NCBI GenBank assembly: GCA_027943245.1
Contig: JANDJZ010000129.1
Span: 28,930-92,929, forward strand
DNA length: 64,000 bases
Source of the DNA: Acanthamoeba sp. SK_2022b
Taxonomy: Eukaryota > Discosea > Longamoebia > Acanthamoebidae
Reading direction: 5' to 3'
The position numbers and the translations under genes were made by a program. The notes below the pieces were generated by a model. The model did no database searches. It saw only the letters and a program-made list of their open reading frames with translations, and was not told the origin of the DNA. Positions 18,857 to 29,135 of this stretch are shown in pieces. How positions within the stretch are numbered: the first letter of the stretch is position 1; every line of letters starts with the position of its first letter.

Positions 18857-19996
18857 TTACGATATCGCTGATATAACCTTTTCCATTTGTACTTCCCAGA
18901 CTAGCTCATTCTCGACAAAACAACGCATTTCATTGGGGTCAAAATCCACTCGTTTATACCAATTTAATAATTCGCTGATATCGATAGCTGATTCATCCGG
19001 AGGAACCTGGTAAAAATAGTTGGTTCCTTCAAAGGCGTCATCTTTATGACTTTTAACAAACGGCAGGCCTCGCGCACAGTATTCTTTTGACTTCAAAGAG
19101 CAATTATATTCATTATTACTACGATGACGACCTAATGAGTCAACGGCGATGTTTGAGGATTCGAAAATTTTAGTTAATGCATCACCATGTTGAGGTCCAT
19201 GAAAAATAACATACTTTCTTAAATTAAGTTTATCAACCAAAGCTTTGAGTTCTGATTCTGCCCCCCCGAAGTCGGAATTCCCAACAATATCAAAGTATAC
19301 AGCCTTGCTATTGGAGCTATTTTTGTAATATTCCGCCAACCCTGTAATTATTCGATCATAACCATGCCAAAAGGCCAACTGTGCAACACCAATAAGTCTG
19401 ATAGGCTCATCATTAACCGTCTTGGAAAAACAATTTTTGATCATCGGATTTTGAGAGATATCCACTGAATTGAAAATCCTCAAAGCCTTTACACCCCAGA
19501 TTTCTTTAGTAAAAGCGCCCATATACACAATTAAATCAATGTTTTTTTTCGAAGTGGAGAATTGCCATCTAAATAAAAAGTTATACAATTTTTCTTTGAG
19601 GTTTTTTGATTCGTTAAGAAATGGGTACGTCGGCATTTCTAAGACAATTTTTTTAGCCTTTAGCTTTATTTTTTTTATGAAATTACTAAAACCAATACTT
19701 CTTATTGTAGGAAATGGCTGTCGAAGATATACCATATGGTAATCATCGTCACGCCCACTTAGATAGTGAATAACCTCGTTGTAAAAAAAAATATTCCTTC
19801 GCTTGCTCAACTTTTCCTCATGATACTCACCTGTGATTAGGTTGGTTTTCATCAGTCCATAACTAGTCATGGAGAAAATATCCACATCGTACCCTAAGTG
19901 AATAAATGCTTTGCATTGCGCAAAAATTTTTTTGTTTACACCATTGCTCTTGGCACTCGTGTCCAATAATGTTATGTATGCAATTTTCTTCATCAT
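18857..19996 (-). CDS. Putative glycosyltransferase (GT-B fold)
   Basis: 379 residues. The N-terminus MMKKIAYITLLDTSAKSNGV and the later IRLIGVAQLAFWHGYDRII, FDIVGNSDFG, LRKYVIFHGPQHGDAL and KSKEYCARGLPFVKS follow the layout of a GT1/GT4-type two-domain transferase. The usual E-x7-E is weak: SLKSKEYCARGLPF replaces it. It lies 51 bp upstream of glf and may transfer Galf. Two ATG codons in tandem (19996, 19993) are equally good starts. AT-rich codon use compared with backbone genes. Confidence 0.68.
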   Translation of the reverse strand: MMKKIAYITLLDTSAKSNGVNKKIFAQCKAFIHLGYDVDIFSMTSYGLMKTNLITGEYHEEKLSKRRNIFFYNEVIHYLSGRDDDYHMVYLRQPFPTIRSIGFSNFIKKIKLKAKKIVLEMPTYPFLNESKNLKEKLYNFLFRWQFSTSKKNIDLIVYMGAFTKEIWGVKALRIFNSVDISQNPMIKNCFSKTVNDEPIRLIGVAQLAFWHGYDRIITGLAEYYKNSSNSKAVYFDIVGNSDFGGAESELKALVDKLNLRKYVIFHGPQHGDALTKIFESSNIAVDSLGRHRSNNEYNCSLKSKEYCARGLPFVKSHKDDAFEGTNYFYQVPPDESAIDISELLNWYKRVDFDPNEMRCFVENELVWEVQMEKVISAIS

Positions 19997-20019
19997 TAGC
20001 CTATACTAGATAACACTTC

Positions 20020-21108
20020 TTAATTGAACACCTTGAGCAAACGCTCTTCATATCTATCCTCATAGAAGAAATCGATGCTCTCCGCGATTATTTCCGGTGA
20101 TGGATTTATATCGCCATCAACAACACGCTGCATAAGATTTGCCAAACTATCTACATCACCTACAGGGAACAGATAGCCGTTTCTTCCATCCACTATAAAA
20201 TCTCTCGGGCCTGTTTTACAATCAGAGCTGATGCAGACAATGCCTCTAGACATCGCCTCACCAATTACTGTGGGCAATCCTTCGAAAGCAGATGCTAATA
20301 ACAAGGCATTCGGATTACCAGCCAGTCTCCAAGGATCATTAACCCATCCACGTAACAGCTCTAATTTTTTATTAGCTGGGCTGTTCTTTATATACTTCTC
20401 GATTAGATCAGCATCTTCGCCATCACCAATAAATTTTACGCGAAAATCTCCATTTACTTTTCCCGCTGCATCGATTATATCTCTAATCCTCTTCTGACCA
20501 TCAATTAGTAATCTGCCAATGAAGACAAAGGTTGTAATGTCATTTTTTCTTTTTATTATATCCATGCGAGAGAATGGATTCGGGAAATAAATAACCTTCT
20601 CAGGCTCAACGCAGGCTTTTATAAATTCATCATTTATCTCTTTACTTATTCCTAAACAGTAGTCGGCTTGTGTTGAATATTTTATATTCCCGAATCCTGA
20701 TGCTATGGAGAAATGAGGCCAGGAAAGCAATTTATATTTAAGACCAAAGATATTACGAATCTTATTCGCATAGACAAGCTGACCAAATCCAGTGCAGACA
20801 ACATAATTGGGTCTATATCGAATGAGAACCAAAAATACATACATGGCGTGAAGAATGAAGTCGAGGTGTTTTATTCCACTCCGAAAAGGGAAGCGAGAAC
20901 CGTTTATATTATTAATCCATGATTCTTTCCCCGTATAGAAAAATTTTGTTTTCCCATTTATTAAATTACTCTGACCGCCACTGAGAGAAATAATACGTGT
21001 TGTGTATTTTTTATTTTTAGATAAAATCGTATTAGTTCGTTCAATGACCTTTTCCATTCCCCCCATACCTGAAACGAATGAAGTCAATATTAATATTTTC
21101 TTTTCCAT
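20020..21108 (-). CDS. Glycosyltransferase, GT4 family (AmsD-like)
   Basis: Predicted GT-B transferase of 362 residues resembling AmsD of amylovoran synthesis. It has KKILILTSFVSGMGGMEKVI at the N-terminus and TFVFIGRLLIDGQKRIRDII, VKFIGDGEDADLIE and LLASAFEGLPTVIGEAMSRG (a shortened E-x7-E region) in the donor domain. ATG 21108 is preferred, since the longer frame starts with unlikely codons (TTG 21144, ATG 21135). A 195-bp gap precedes it, and 23 bp separate it from the next gene. Specificity unknown. Confidence 0.8.
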   Translation of the reverse strand: MEKKILILTSFVSGMGGMEKVIERTNTILSKNKKYTTRIISLSGGQSNLINGKTKFFYTGKESWINNINGSRFPFRSGIKHLDFILHAMYVFLVLIRYRPNYVVCTGFGQLVYANKIRNIFGLKYKLLSWPHFSIASGFGNIKYSTQADYCLGISKEINDEFIKACVEPEKVIYFPNPFSRMDIIKRKNDITTFVFIGRLLIDGQKRIRDIIDAAGKVNGDFRVKFIGDGEDADLIEKYIKNSPANKKLELLRGWVNDPWRLAGNPNALLLASAFEGLPTVIGEAMSRGIVCISSDCKTGPRDFIVDGRNGYLFPVGDVDSLANLMQRVVDGDINPSPEIIAESIDFFYEDRYEERLLKVFN

Positions 21109-21303
21109 TATCTTCGAGCCCCTTGACGCATCCATATGTCCCAACTCATCAAATTAGCATTTCTGGCTAGCACCAAAAACCTGTATATGCTTGGCTACCG
21201 ATTTAATTGGAACAACGCAGTAAATACGTTCACTACTAAAAAAAGCAAACGACAATGTATACATTCTATTTCCTTGTCGGGAAATTCAATTTAACCACTC
21301 ACA

Positions 21304-22053
21304 TCATAGATATTGTCTCTTAATAAGCCCAAAGCCTTTTTTTAAGACGTTCTCACCTTCAATATTGGCAACGGCCATTTCTTTTACTTTTAATTTGTGA
21401 GCATTTGCTCTGATCCAAACATTAAAGAGCCTCTCTGACATGAAACCAAAAACACGTCTTTGGTAGGCATCATAAGTTTCGTACGGAATCTTATCTTTTA
21501 AGGAGAATAGAATCCCGAATAACCATTCGCAGTATTCATCGATAACCTCTTTCCTTGCAATGAACATATTGTAAAGGCTTATTTTTTTACTATTCATTAC
21601 CGCATCAAAACTTTCAATATACGCAGGCTCATTATTTTCAATCTCAGCTCTTAATAGTTCAAAATCATTTTCCCCATGAGCTTTAATATAGTGATCCTTT
21701 ATTTTAACAATGTAATAGTTTCTTGGCTTTGACACAATCAGATCGAATCCACTTAGTTCGGAGTCGATCTCTTCGCGGCTTAATATTCCGCGACCATTTA
21801 TTTGAACAGAACAGCTCCCAGATGAAAAATATCTACGATAGTGGACCAAGCCAACAATATCTTCTCTCGCATTTTTCCATATCCAATAAAGGGCTGTAAG
21901 TTCGCAGAAATAGGGATTCAAAGAGCTGATGTTTTCACCGTTCGCATCCGTTAATATATCAGAATTTACATTTCCAGAACCAACTTTAATCGGCGTGTAA
22001 ACATTGTCTGCCGGGAACTGATAATCCTTATGGGTGACTATATATATGACCAT
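21304..22053 (-). CDS. DUF4422 family protein, probable glycosyltransferase
   Basis: 249 residues with the features of DUF4422: VIYIVTHKDYQFP at the start, then LNPYFCELTALYWIWKNA, DIVGLVHYRRYFSSG and FDLIVSKPRNYYI. DUF4422 proteins are common in capsule and exopolysaccharide clusters and are regarded as likely glycosyltransferases; the activity of this one is not established. AAGGTG precedes the ATG. It follows the GT2 gene after 18 bp, so they are probably co-translated. AT-rich. Confidence 0.75.
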   Translation of the reverse strand: MVIYIVTHKDYQFPADNVYTPIKVGSGNVNSDILTDANGENISSLNPYFCELTALYWIWKNAREDIVGLVHYRRYFSSGSCSVQINGRGILSREEIDSELSGFDLIVSKPRNYYIVKIKDHYIKAHGENDFELLRAEIENNEPAYIESFDAVMNSKKISLYNMFIARKEVIDEYCEWLFGILFSLKDKIPYETYDAYQRRVFGFMSERLFNVWIRANAHKLKVKEMAVANIEGENVLKKGFGLIKRQYL

Positions 22054-22071
22054 TTTACACCTTTTAAATTC

Positions 22072-23079
22072 TTAATCACTAAAACGAGAGTTGCGTTTAG
22101 CATCTATTCTATTAACTAGCTTACCGAGCCCCCATGACAATGGTATTGCTAACTTTTTTGCCTTTATAATAATAAAGATCAGTTTTTCTAAACGAGTAGC
22201 ATAGCTGCGCAAGCCCTCAATCAAAGGAAGTTCATGATAGCTTTTCCACATCATTTTCCTTCCTTCAATAAATTTATCTCTATCTTTGATACGATAAACG
22301 CTCATAAATGCAGAACGTGAAAGGTTGACAACAGCAGAATTATAATAAATTTCTGCTATATTGTTTTTTTTGCATTCAATCTTCAGATATTTTATTGTTT
22401 CAAACATTACCAGTTGCTTAAGTGCCGACTCTGACATCAAAGAATTTGGTCGTTTTCTATAGCCATAGAGCGAGTTCTCTATGTGATAAGGTTTTTGACA
22501 CAGTGCATTCAGAATAGTTGTACTAACAATATCTTCATAGATCAGTCCAAGTGGATAAACAACGTTTTCATAGAGGTTTCTCTTCGCGGCTCTAGCCCAG
22601 GGGTAATTGGGCTTAGATGCTAGCTCTTGCTTAGACATTTCACTACATATGAATTTCAAATCATTTCTTAAAACGTTGCTTTCTTCTGTTGACTCTCCAC
22701 GTAATACTTCGAAGTTATAGTATACTAAATCCGCATTATGCTCTTCGATAGCTTTATTCAAAAAACATAGTAAATTTGGCGATATGATATCATCTGCATC
22801 TATGAAAATAATGTATTCCCCAGAGGCCTTTTGCAAGCCAAAATTCCTAGTCTCTGACACACCACCATTCTTCTTCTCATAATAATGGAAGTTATTTACC
22901 TTCTCATTGATTATAAACGACTCTGCAATATCCCCGGTATTATCTGTCGAACCGTCATTAATGATAATGCATTCGAATGACACACAGCCCTGTTGTTTGA
23001 CTATAGAGACAAGACAGTTTGATAAGTACTCAGAAACATTATATGCAGGTATAATTATGCTAAAAAGTATAGATCCCAT
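22072..23079 (-). CDS. Glycosyltransferase, GT2 family
   Basis: GT-A fold transferase of 335 residues. The N-terminal domain has FSIIIPAYNVSEYLSNCL, FECIIINDGSTDNTGDIAES, NFGLQKASGEYIIFIDADD (the DxD-type metal site is the final DADD) and a later ED pair (LIYEDIVST) as the likely catalytic base. The C-terminal part has short hydrophobic and basic segments. It lies between the EpsG-like polymerase gene (25-bp gap) and the DUF4422 gene. Donor sugar unknown. Confidence 0.85.
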   Translation of the reverse strand: MGSILFSIIIPAYNVSEYLSNCLVSIVKQQGCVSFECIIINDGSTDNTGDIAESFIINEKVNNFHYYEKKNGGVSETRNFGLQKASGEYIIFIDADDIISPNLLCFLNKAIEEHNADLVYYNFEVLRGESTEESNVLRNDLKFICSEMSKQELASKPNYPWARAAKRNLYENVVYPLGLIYEDIVSTTILNALCQKPYHIENSLYGYRKRPNSLMSESALKQLVMFETIKYLKIECKKNNIAEIYYNSAVVNLSRSAFMSVYRIKDRDKFIEGRKMMWKSYHELPLIEGLRSYATRLEKLIFIIIKAKKLAIPLSWGLGKLVNRIDAKRNSRFSD

Positions 23080-23104
23080 GTATTATCCTAATATGTCAGC
23101 CAGT

Positions 23105-24343
23105 TTAAAATATGCCGATTTTATTTAGAATAGTTGGCAAATCATCACTAAGAATAGAGACAAGATCTCCATAGTAGAAAAACTGGTTACTAACGACATT
23201 GATGTATACATACATTAATAATAACAGTGCCACCAAAGAAAGATAAATCATGCATTTTAGCGTGTAATCTTTTATTCCGCCTACTAATAAAATGGCATAA
23301 GCAAATGCAAAGATCATTAAATTAAATGCATATCGTGTCGAAATCTCTTCGAACGACGTACATAGAAAAAATATCAATGTGCCATAAATAAAGAAGCCGC
23401 GTATATCTTCTAATGTTCTCTTTCTAGACTCGTCTAACTCTAGAAAATATTTTTGGAAAATATTCCCCCCCTCTATAATCATGATGAAGAAAACTATCGC
23501 TCCCAATTTTCGGCCAAAATCACTACCTTCAAACGTTGCATCATTATCATATACCGCCGCTTTTTCTGATAACAGACTCCCTGTTGGGAAAAAAGCCACC
23601 AATACTGAAAAAAAGTATTTCCCAACAATATAAGTGACCCCAAATGCAATGAGTGCTAGAGGTGTTGATATTTTGTGGAAGAAACGTCTTAAAAAGATAT
23701 AAGGGGCATACATTATAAACGAGAAGTGGCTCAGTGCTGCCAAAATTATTAATGCCATACCGTTTCGTATAGTTTTACAAGAGAGCGCACAAATTAAAAA
23801 GGATAAGGCTAAAGACTGTCTAAGAATATTCCCGTACAACCCTTGGAAAGTATACTGACAACAGAACATAAACAAAATAATCGCGAAGCTGTTTCCGGTA
23901 ATTCTATAGAGCCCCACAACAAGTAACGTAAAACTGACGAAATAAAAGAAGGCAAATGCCTCGTTGTTCACTCCGAATAAGTATGCGGAAATGTACATGA
24001 ACAAATAAGAAATGAAATCCGAGTCCCTGAAACTGGCAACCCACTGAACAATATTTAGCCCATTACCTTCTAGCATAGATACACGGTAATTGACCTTGTC
24101 ATTCATAATTGCATCAAGTGTCTTTGTGGATATAACAATGCAAGTTATCAATGTCATTGCAATAAAGAAAAAAAAGTATGCCAAATAGTCTTTTTCTCTT
24201 TCACTAGCAATGATATAAAAAGCCATTATCCCGCAAAAGCCAACCATAGTGAGGTAGGGGGCAACAAAGAAACTGCTCATAGCAACCAGCACCAATAAGC
24301 AAAGTACCATATTCCTTTTGTTCACCATTTCCGTTAACTCCAT
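23105..24343 (-). CDS. EpsG/AmsC-type polysaccharide polymerase candidate
   Basis: Polytopic membrane protein of 412 residues with about 10-12 hydrophobic helices. It resembles the EpsG family, which includes Wzy-type polymerases such as AmsC: the N-terminal helices are followed by MNDKVNYRVSMLEGNGLNIV, DSDFISYLFMYISAYLFG, FLICALSCKTIRNGMALIIL and ALSHFSFIMYAPYIF. The His-Ser after ALSHFS is typical of EpsG proteins. AAGGTG lies upstream of the ATG. It follows the first wzc after 40 bp. The locus therefore has two polymerase-like proteins. Confidence 0.75.
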   Translation of the reverse strand: MELTEMVNKRNMVLCLLVLVAMSSFFVAPYLTMVGFCGIMAFYIIASEREKDYLAYFFFFIAMTLITCIVISTKTLDAIMNDKVNYRVSMLEGNGLNIVQWVASFRDSDFISYLFMYISAYLFGVNNEAFAFFYFVSFTLLVVGLYRITGNSFAIILFMFCCQYTFQGLYGNILRQSLALSFLICALSCKTIRNGMALIILAALSHFSFIMYAPYIFLRRFFHKISTPLALIAFGVTYIVGKYFFSVLVAFFPTGSLLSEKAAVYDNDATFEGSDFGRKLGAIVFFIMIIEGGNIFQKYFLELDESRKRTLEDIRGFFIYGTLIFFLCTSFEEISTRYAFNLMIFAFAYAILLVGGIKDYTLKCMIYLSLVALLLLMYVYINVVSNQFFYYGDLVSILSDDLPTILNKIGIF

Positions 24344-24383
24344 ATTTTCACCTTTATTTTAAATGGCTCTTTTACTTCTTTAC

Positions 24384-26546
24384 TTATCGGTATTTATATC
24401 CGTAATTGTAATATGAGCCTTCAGAATAGCTCTCTGTTGCTTTTTTAACATACCCATTCACAATTAACCCGCTGATACTAACTCCCGATTTTTCAAAACG
24501 AGATATTGACATTTCAACTTCTTTCACAGTATTTTTCGCGAATCCAACTACCAACATTGTCGTTCCAGCGTGCCGTCCAATAATAGAAGGATCGGTAACG
24601 GCCATAATAGGAGGTGTGTCAATAATAACAAAATCATACATATTGCTTAATGTTGAAACTAAAAACTCGAAGCGAGCAGTCATCAACAACTCGGAAGGAT
24701 TTGGAGCTATCTTACCTCTAGGAATTATATCCAATCCTGTGCGCTCGTCATGCTGGATATATTTACTAACATCTACCTCAGATGACGTAAGGAAGGAGGA
24801 TAATCCCAACTCGTTTTTCAAAGAAAATAGCTCATGAACATATCCCTTTCTCAAATCAGCATCAAGCAAAAGCACTCGTTTTCCAGACTTCGTGATTAAA
24901 CTTGATAAATTGGCGCTAATAAATGTTTTACCACACCCTGGACTTACACCAGAGATCATTAGCACGTTATTATTAGACTCTATCATTGTAAAATGTAGTG
25001 AAGTGCGTAATCCACGAAGTGCTTCGATTGCTAAATCGCTAGGATCAAAGTCAGCCAGTATAGTGTGCTGGAGAAATTTTTTATTCTCGCCTTTTCTTTC
25101 TTTTTTTATGATTTCACCTTGTATCGAGGAAAATGGTATTGTAGCTAGTACGCTCACTCCCAATTGACCTAATTCTTCGATTTTTTCAACTCGTTTATAA
25201 AGGATTGTTTTCAACAATACCAATATAAACGCAAATATGAAACCAAGATAAATAGAGACAAAAATAATCACCTTGCTATTCAGACTTGCAACTCCATTCC
25301 TCAACTCTGCGTAGTCAACGATTCTTACATCACCGATAATACTCGCCTTAGTAACTCGTAACTCTTGTTCTTTTTGCAAAAGCAACACGTAGACAGCCTG
25401 CCCTACCAGAACGTCGCGACTCAGTCGAATTAGTTGCTGTTGGTTCTCTGGTAAGTTGGCAATACTGTAGTTAATTTTTGAACGCTCTTCTTCTATAGCT
25501 TTTTTCTTATCGAGAAGAGCTTTGTATGATGGATATTCCTTCGTGTAAGCTTGCGATACATCAACCTCTTGTATCGTAAGCGCATTTAGCTGAGTGTCTA
25601 ACGCAACTCCTCGCTTTAATAATTGTTGGGCCTCTAAAGTCATATCAAGAGAGTTACTATTTCTTCTATGTTTATTTAGTGCATCCTCAGCAAGGACTAG
25701 ATCATTTTTTTTAATAGGCAACTGCACAGACAAAAAATCAAGCCCTTTCTCAGCTTGCGCTGATTTATCCTTTATATTTTGATTAAGATAATTTTTCGCA
25801 ATTTCATTCAGCGTTGATACTACTTTTTCAGGATCTGTTCCTTGATAGAACACTCTAAAAATACCACTATCCCGATCATTACTCACGAAACTGAGGTTAG
25901 CTATAACAGAGTTAATTGCTGTTATTTTAGATTTTTTTACTAACTCAAAAGTGTCTCCGACGGTAGAGTTTCCTTTATTTATTAAAACAGAAACACCACC
26001 TTCCAAAATAGGATTATTAAACTCTCCTGTTATGACATCACCCTGCTCAGTCATAATTTTATATTTTTTTTGAGAGATAACGTCTAATCGAAGAGTTTTA
26101 TCCTGAAGGTTCTCCGGAACGTCCAAAACGTCTACAATAATATATTTCTTGTCCCCGGTAACTTTCGAGATCAGTGTGCCAATTACAGGTACAACCTTTT
26201 CTTTAGCATCAATATCAAGTTTTAGCGTCGATACAGCCTCACCAATGACACGTCGAGAAAATAGCAAAGCCATTTCAGCAGCATCCTTTACTTCCTGATC
26301 TTGCGCGAAAGCTTCAGAAACGTTCGATACTAAACTGTCAGCGGCGTTTTTTTCAACCTGTATTAACACATCCGCACGGTACAAGGGCGTTGCTAGCCAT
26401 GTGTAACCAATACTCATACCCGCAAATAAGAATACCAGTCCGATAATAAACTTATGATGTTCAAGCAGCACACCAACTAAATGATGCAAATTGCTGTTAA
26501 TTTGGCCACTATCGCACGGTTCAGTTACGTGTTTTTTTTCAGACAT
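24384..26546 (-). CDS. wzc: Tyrosine-protein kinase Wzc, first copy (next to wza)
   Basis: BY-kinase and polysaccharide co-polymerase. From the ATG at 26546 it has 720 residues, exactly the E. coli Wzc length, and GGAAA lies just upstream; an in-frame ATG at 26582 adds 12 residues. Two membrane helices flank a periplasmic domain with coiled coil. Kinase motifs are Walker A GVSPGCGKT (533-541), Walker A' VLLLDADLR (558-566) and Walker B FVIIDTPP. The C-terminal tail has six Tyr (707, 712, 713, 715, 717, 719). It follows wza directly with no wzb between and is AT-richer than the wzb-linked copy. Confidence 0.9.
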   Translation of the reverse strand: MSEKKHVTEPCDSGQINSNLHHLVGVLLEHHKFIIGLVFLFAGMSIGYTWLATPLYRADVLIQVEKNAADSLVSNVSEAFAQDQEVKDAAEMALLFSRRVIGEAVSTLKLDIDAKEKVVPVIGTLISKVTGDKKYIIVDVLDVPENLQDKTLRLDVISQKKYKIMTEQGDVITGEFNNPILEGGVSVLINKGNSTVGDTFELVKKSKITAINSVIANLSFVSNDRDSGIFRVFYQGTDPEKVVSTLNEIAKNYLNQNIKDKSAQAEKGLDFLSVQLPIKKNDLVLAEDALNKHRRNSNSLDMTLEAQQLLKRGVALDTQLNALTIQEVDVSQAYTKEYPSYKALLDKKKAIEEERSKINYSIANLPENQQQLIRLSRDVLVGQAVYVLLLQKEQELRVTKASIIGDVRIVDYAELRNGVASLNSKVIIFVSIYLGFIFAFILVLLKTILYKRVEKIEELGQLGVSVLATIPFSSIQGEIIKKERKGENKKFLQHTILADFDPSDLAIEALRGLRTSLHFTMIESNNNVLMISGVSPGCGKTFISANLSSLITKSGKRVLLLDADLRKGYVHELFSLKNELGLSSFLTSSEVDVSKYIQHDERTGLDIIPRGKIAPNPSELLMTARFEFLVSTLSNMYDFVIIDTPPIMAVTDPSIIGRHAGTTMLVVGFAKNTVKEVEMSISRFEKSGVSISGLIVNGYVKKATESYSEGSYYNYGYKYR

Positions 26547-26731
26547 AGTGTTTCCGGTCATTGGCTTGGGTACTTCTAACATGTTAAGCGCGCTATGGTT
26601 TTAGAGTACTAAATATGACTCATCGCGGAGAGTGAATATCATGAATGGGTATAATTATTTTATCTTGACTTCATATGGCTAATTTTAGGATAGCTCAGTA
26701 ATCAGATACTTTTGACCTATTAATGTACGTA

Positions 26732-26762
26732 GTGGCCATCTTTCTAATATGAAGATGGCCAC
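26732..26762 (-). terminator. Hairpin downstream of wza, attenuator or mRNA-end structure
   Basis: Perfect 11-bp inverted repeat GTGGCCATCTT / AAGATGGCCAC with a 9-nt loop, 37 nt past the wza stop. No T run follows on the minus strand, so it is not a classic terminator. It could lower expression of downstream genes relative to wza or protect the wza mRNA 3' end. Confidence 0.45.
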
Positions 26763-26798
26763 CACTTACTTACACGCGAGAGACAGGACTCACATAAA

Positions 26799-27935
26799 TT
26801 ACGGCCAATTACGGATACGCAGTGAGCCTTCGGTCAGGTTGTTAAATCCAACAATAGTTGGTAACAGTTGGTTAATTACACGGTTCCAGCGAGCCAGAGG
26901 AGCCGTGGTTACATAAACAATATCGTAGGGTTGCAAATGGAACTCTGTTCCCATGACCATGGCTGTCGCATCCGATGCATTCAACTGATATATGCTTGCC
27001 AGTTTCTTGCCTTCCGTTCCGCGCAGAGGCCTGATAACAAATACACCTGTTGCATCGGATACAGCCTGGTCCATTCCTTCAGCGTTACCAAGTGCCTCCG
27101 TCAACGTCATTCCGCTGCGGTCCATTTTCAATGTGGTTTGCTTTTTCACTTCTCCCATAACGAAAACTTTTAAGTCATCGTTGCGTGGTACGTAGAGGAT
27201 ATCACCAGGATAAAGTAAACGGTTTTGCGTCAAATCGCCACGCTGCATCAGTGCTTGCAAGGAAATGCGCTGTTCTTGCCCATTATGAGTCAACACTACA
27301 TTGCGCCAATCAGCGTTCTCAGCTAAACCACCGGCGGCATTAATAGCATCCATAACTGTCAAAGGAACGTTCGTGATAGCCTGCTTTCCTGATGTTGCTA
27401 CCTCACCTGTAACATAAACCTTTTGTGAACGGAAGGCGGCGATACTGACGTCCACTTGCGGGCTTTCGATATATTGCGCAAGCCTACCGGCAATATCATT
27501 GCGAACCTGACTCATGGTCCTACCGGCGACTTTTACCTTGCCAATGTAAGGATAGAAAATAGTACCGTCAGAATTGACCCAGTTCCCTGTATCGCTGGCG
27601 CTCCGATATTGGCCTGCCGGAGTGGTCAGTTCAGGATGATCCCACACGGTTACCATCAAGACATCACCAATACCGATACGGTATTCATAGTTCTGTAGTT
27701 CACGTTCTAAAGAGGAGTTGGGTTGTGCGACAACTGGCTTAGGTCGCATTTTCTCGACCAAGCTTGGTGTGAGCGGATAAACATTAACCAGTTTATCGAT
27801 GTCAAAATCATTATCTTGTTGTTTGACGACCTCTTTGCCACTGGTTGAAAGATGAGAGCCCGGTACGATAGTACAGCCGCTAACCACACCGATAGATACC
27901 AAAAGTGGTATCAGTTTCCATTGTTTTTTTGCCAT
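26799..27935 (-). CDS. wza: Polysaccharide export outer-membrane lipoprotein Wza
   Basis: Octameric outer-membrane channel for capsule and exopolysaccharide export. It has 378 residues (E. coli 379). A lipoprotein signal peptide ends in the lipobox VVSGC, so Cys21 is probably lipidated. The polysaccharide export domain starts near [20 protein letters not shown] and is followed by SLBB-like repeats ([15 protein letters not shown] and [20 protein letters not shown]). The C-terminal amphipathic helix region has [20 protein letters not shown]. It follows galF after 264 bp and is followed by a wzc, not by wzb. Confidence 0.95.
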   Translation of the reverse strand: MAKKQWKLIPLLVSIGVVSGCTIVPGSHLSTSGKEVVKQQDNDFDIDKLVNVYPLTPSLVEKMRPKPVVAQPNSSLERELQNYEYRIGIGDVLMVTVWDHPELTTPAGQYRSASDTGNWVNSDGTIFYPYIGKVKVAGRTMSQVRNDIAGRLAQYIESPQVDVSIAAFRSQKVYVTGEVATSGKQAITNVPLTVMDAINAAGGLAENADWRNVVLTHNGQEQRISLQALMQRGDLTQNRLLYPGDILYVPRNDDLKVFVMGEVKKQTTLKMDRSGMTLTEALGNAEGMDQAVSDATGVFVIRPLRGTEGKKLASIYQLNASDATAMVMGTEFHLQPYDIVYVTTAPLARWNRVINQLLPTIVGFNNLTEGSLRIRNWP

Positions 27936-28199
27936 CGAGTTATCATCACTTTCAAAGTAAATATATCTGCAAGCTACGTTAGCTGGTCAACCTAGGCTAC
28001 ATCGTCGTATGTGCGTCATAAGCACTGTCATATCTCAGATATTTTGACGGAAAACCATGCTCGTATTGAGCCAGCGTTGAGAATCAGGGCCGTATGATTA
28101 TGGAGTATTTCCAAAGCTGAGTCCAACGTAGTGAGGAACACTGAGCGTTCCCCTCCATATCAAAACGCAGAGTGTACAATGCGGTCAAATCGAGCGACA

Positions 28200-29093
28200 T
28201 TACAACGACAGTTGCTTAGCCCAAGTCCTAAAGGCTTCCCCCTGACTTGGATGTCGCAAACCATAGGTCACAAAGGCACGAAGATAACCCATTTTCTCGC
28301 CGCAATTGAATGAATCTCCCACCAGCTCCATCGCTTCCACCGTGTTGTGTTGCAACAGCTCGGCAATTGCGTCAGTCAGCTGAATTCGGCCCCAGGCGCC
28401 AGGTTCGGTTCTTTCCAAAATGGGCCAAATTTCGGCAGAAAGGACATAGCGTCCGACAGCAGAATAATTGGAGTTTAACTGAAGTTCACGGCTAGGTTTC
28501 TCGACGATTGATGTCATTCTGGCGCTTTCGCCCGGATGCAAAGTATCCACCTCACACTCAACGACAGAATAGTCATAGAGAACATGTTCATCGGCCTTCT
28601 GAACCAGCACCTGGCTCGAACCATTCTGCTCAAAACGCGCAATCATATGCGCTAAATTATCTTTCTGGGGTGCAGCTTTGCCTTCGTCCAACAGAATGTC
28701 GGGCAATACAACCACAAAAGGCTCTTCACCAATCAATGGCCTAGCACACAACACCGCATGCCCTAACCCTTTAGGTTGCCCTTGACGAATGTGCATCAGG
28801 GTCACCCCTTTTGGGATGATGGATTTTACTTCATCCAGTAATTGGCGCTTTACACGCGCCTCCAACATAGCTTCCAGTTCAAACGACGTATCAAAGTGGT
28901 TTTCTATCGCATTTTTGGAGGAATGCGTAACCAAAATAATGTCTTTTATCCCAGCGGATACGCATTCATTAACGATATATTGAATCAGCGGCTTATCTAC
29001 AATCGGCAACATCTCTTTGGGAATTGCCTTCGTCGCCGGCAGCATATGCATACCCAAACCGGCAACAGGAATGACAGCCTTTAACTTAGTCAT
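28200..29093 (-). CDS. galF: GalF, GalU-like non-catalytic paralogue
   Basis: 297 residues, the same as E. coli GalF. It has the GalF signature [19 protein letters not shown], where GalU has GLGTRMLP; the Thr-Arg of the nucleotide loop is replaced by Met-His. [12 protein letters not shown] also replaces Gal[13 protein letters not shown]. GalF is reported to have little activity of its own and to modulate GalU. AGAGG lies 6-7 nt before the ATG at 29093. It is in tandem with galU (42-bp gap), and the pair probably arose by duplication. Confidence 0.92.
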   Translation of the reverse strand: MTKLKAVIPVAGLGMHMLPATKAIPKEMLPIVDKPLIQYIVNECVSAGIKDIILVTHSSKNAIENHFDTSFELEAMLEARVKRQLLDEVKSIIPKGVTLMHIRQGQPKGLGHAVLCARPLIGEEPFVVVLPDILLDEGKAAPQKDNLAHMIARFEQNGSSQVLVQKADEHVLYDYSVVECEVDTLHPGESARMTSIVEKPSRELQLNSNYSAVGRYVLSAEIWPILERTEPGAWGRIQLTDAIAELLQHNTVEAMELVGDSFNCGEKMGYLRAFVTYGLRHPSQGEAFRTWAKQLSL

Positions 29094-29135
29094 GGTAATC
29101 CTCTTCAACATTGCGATTGCACAAGCTCACCGCAG

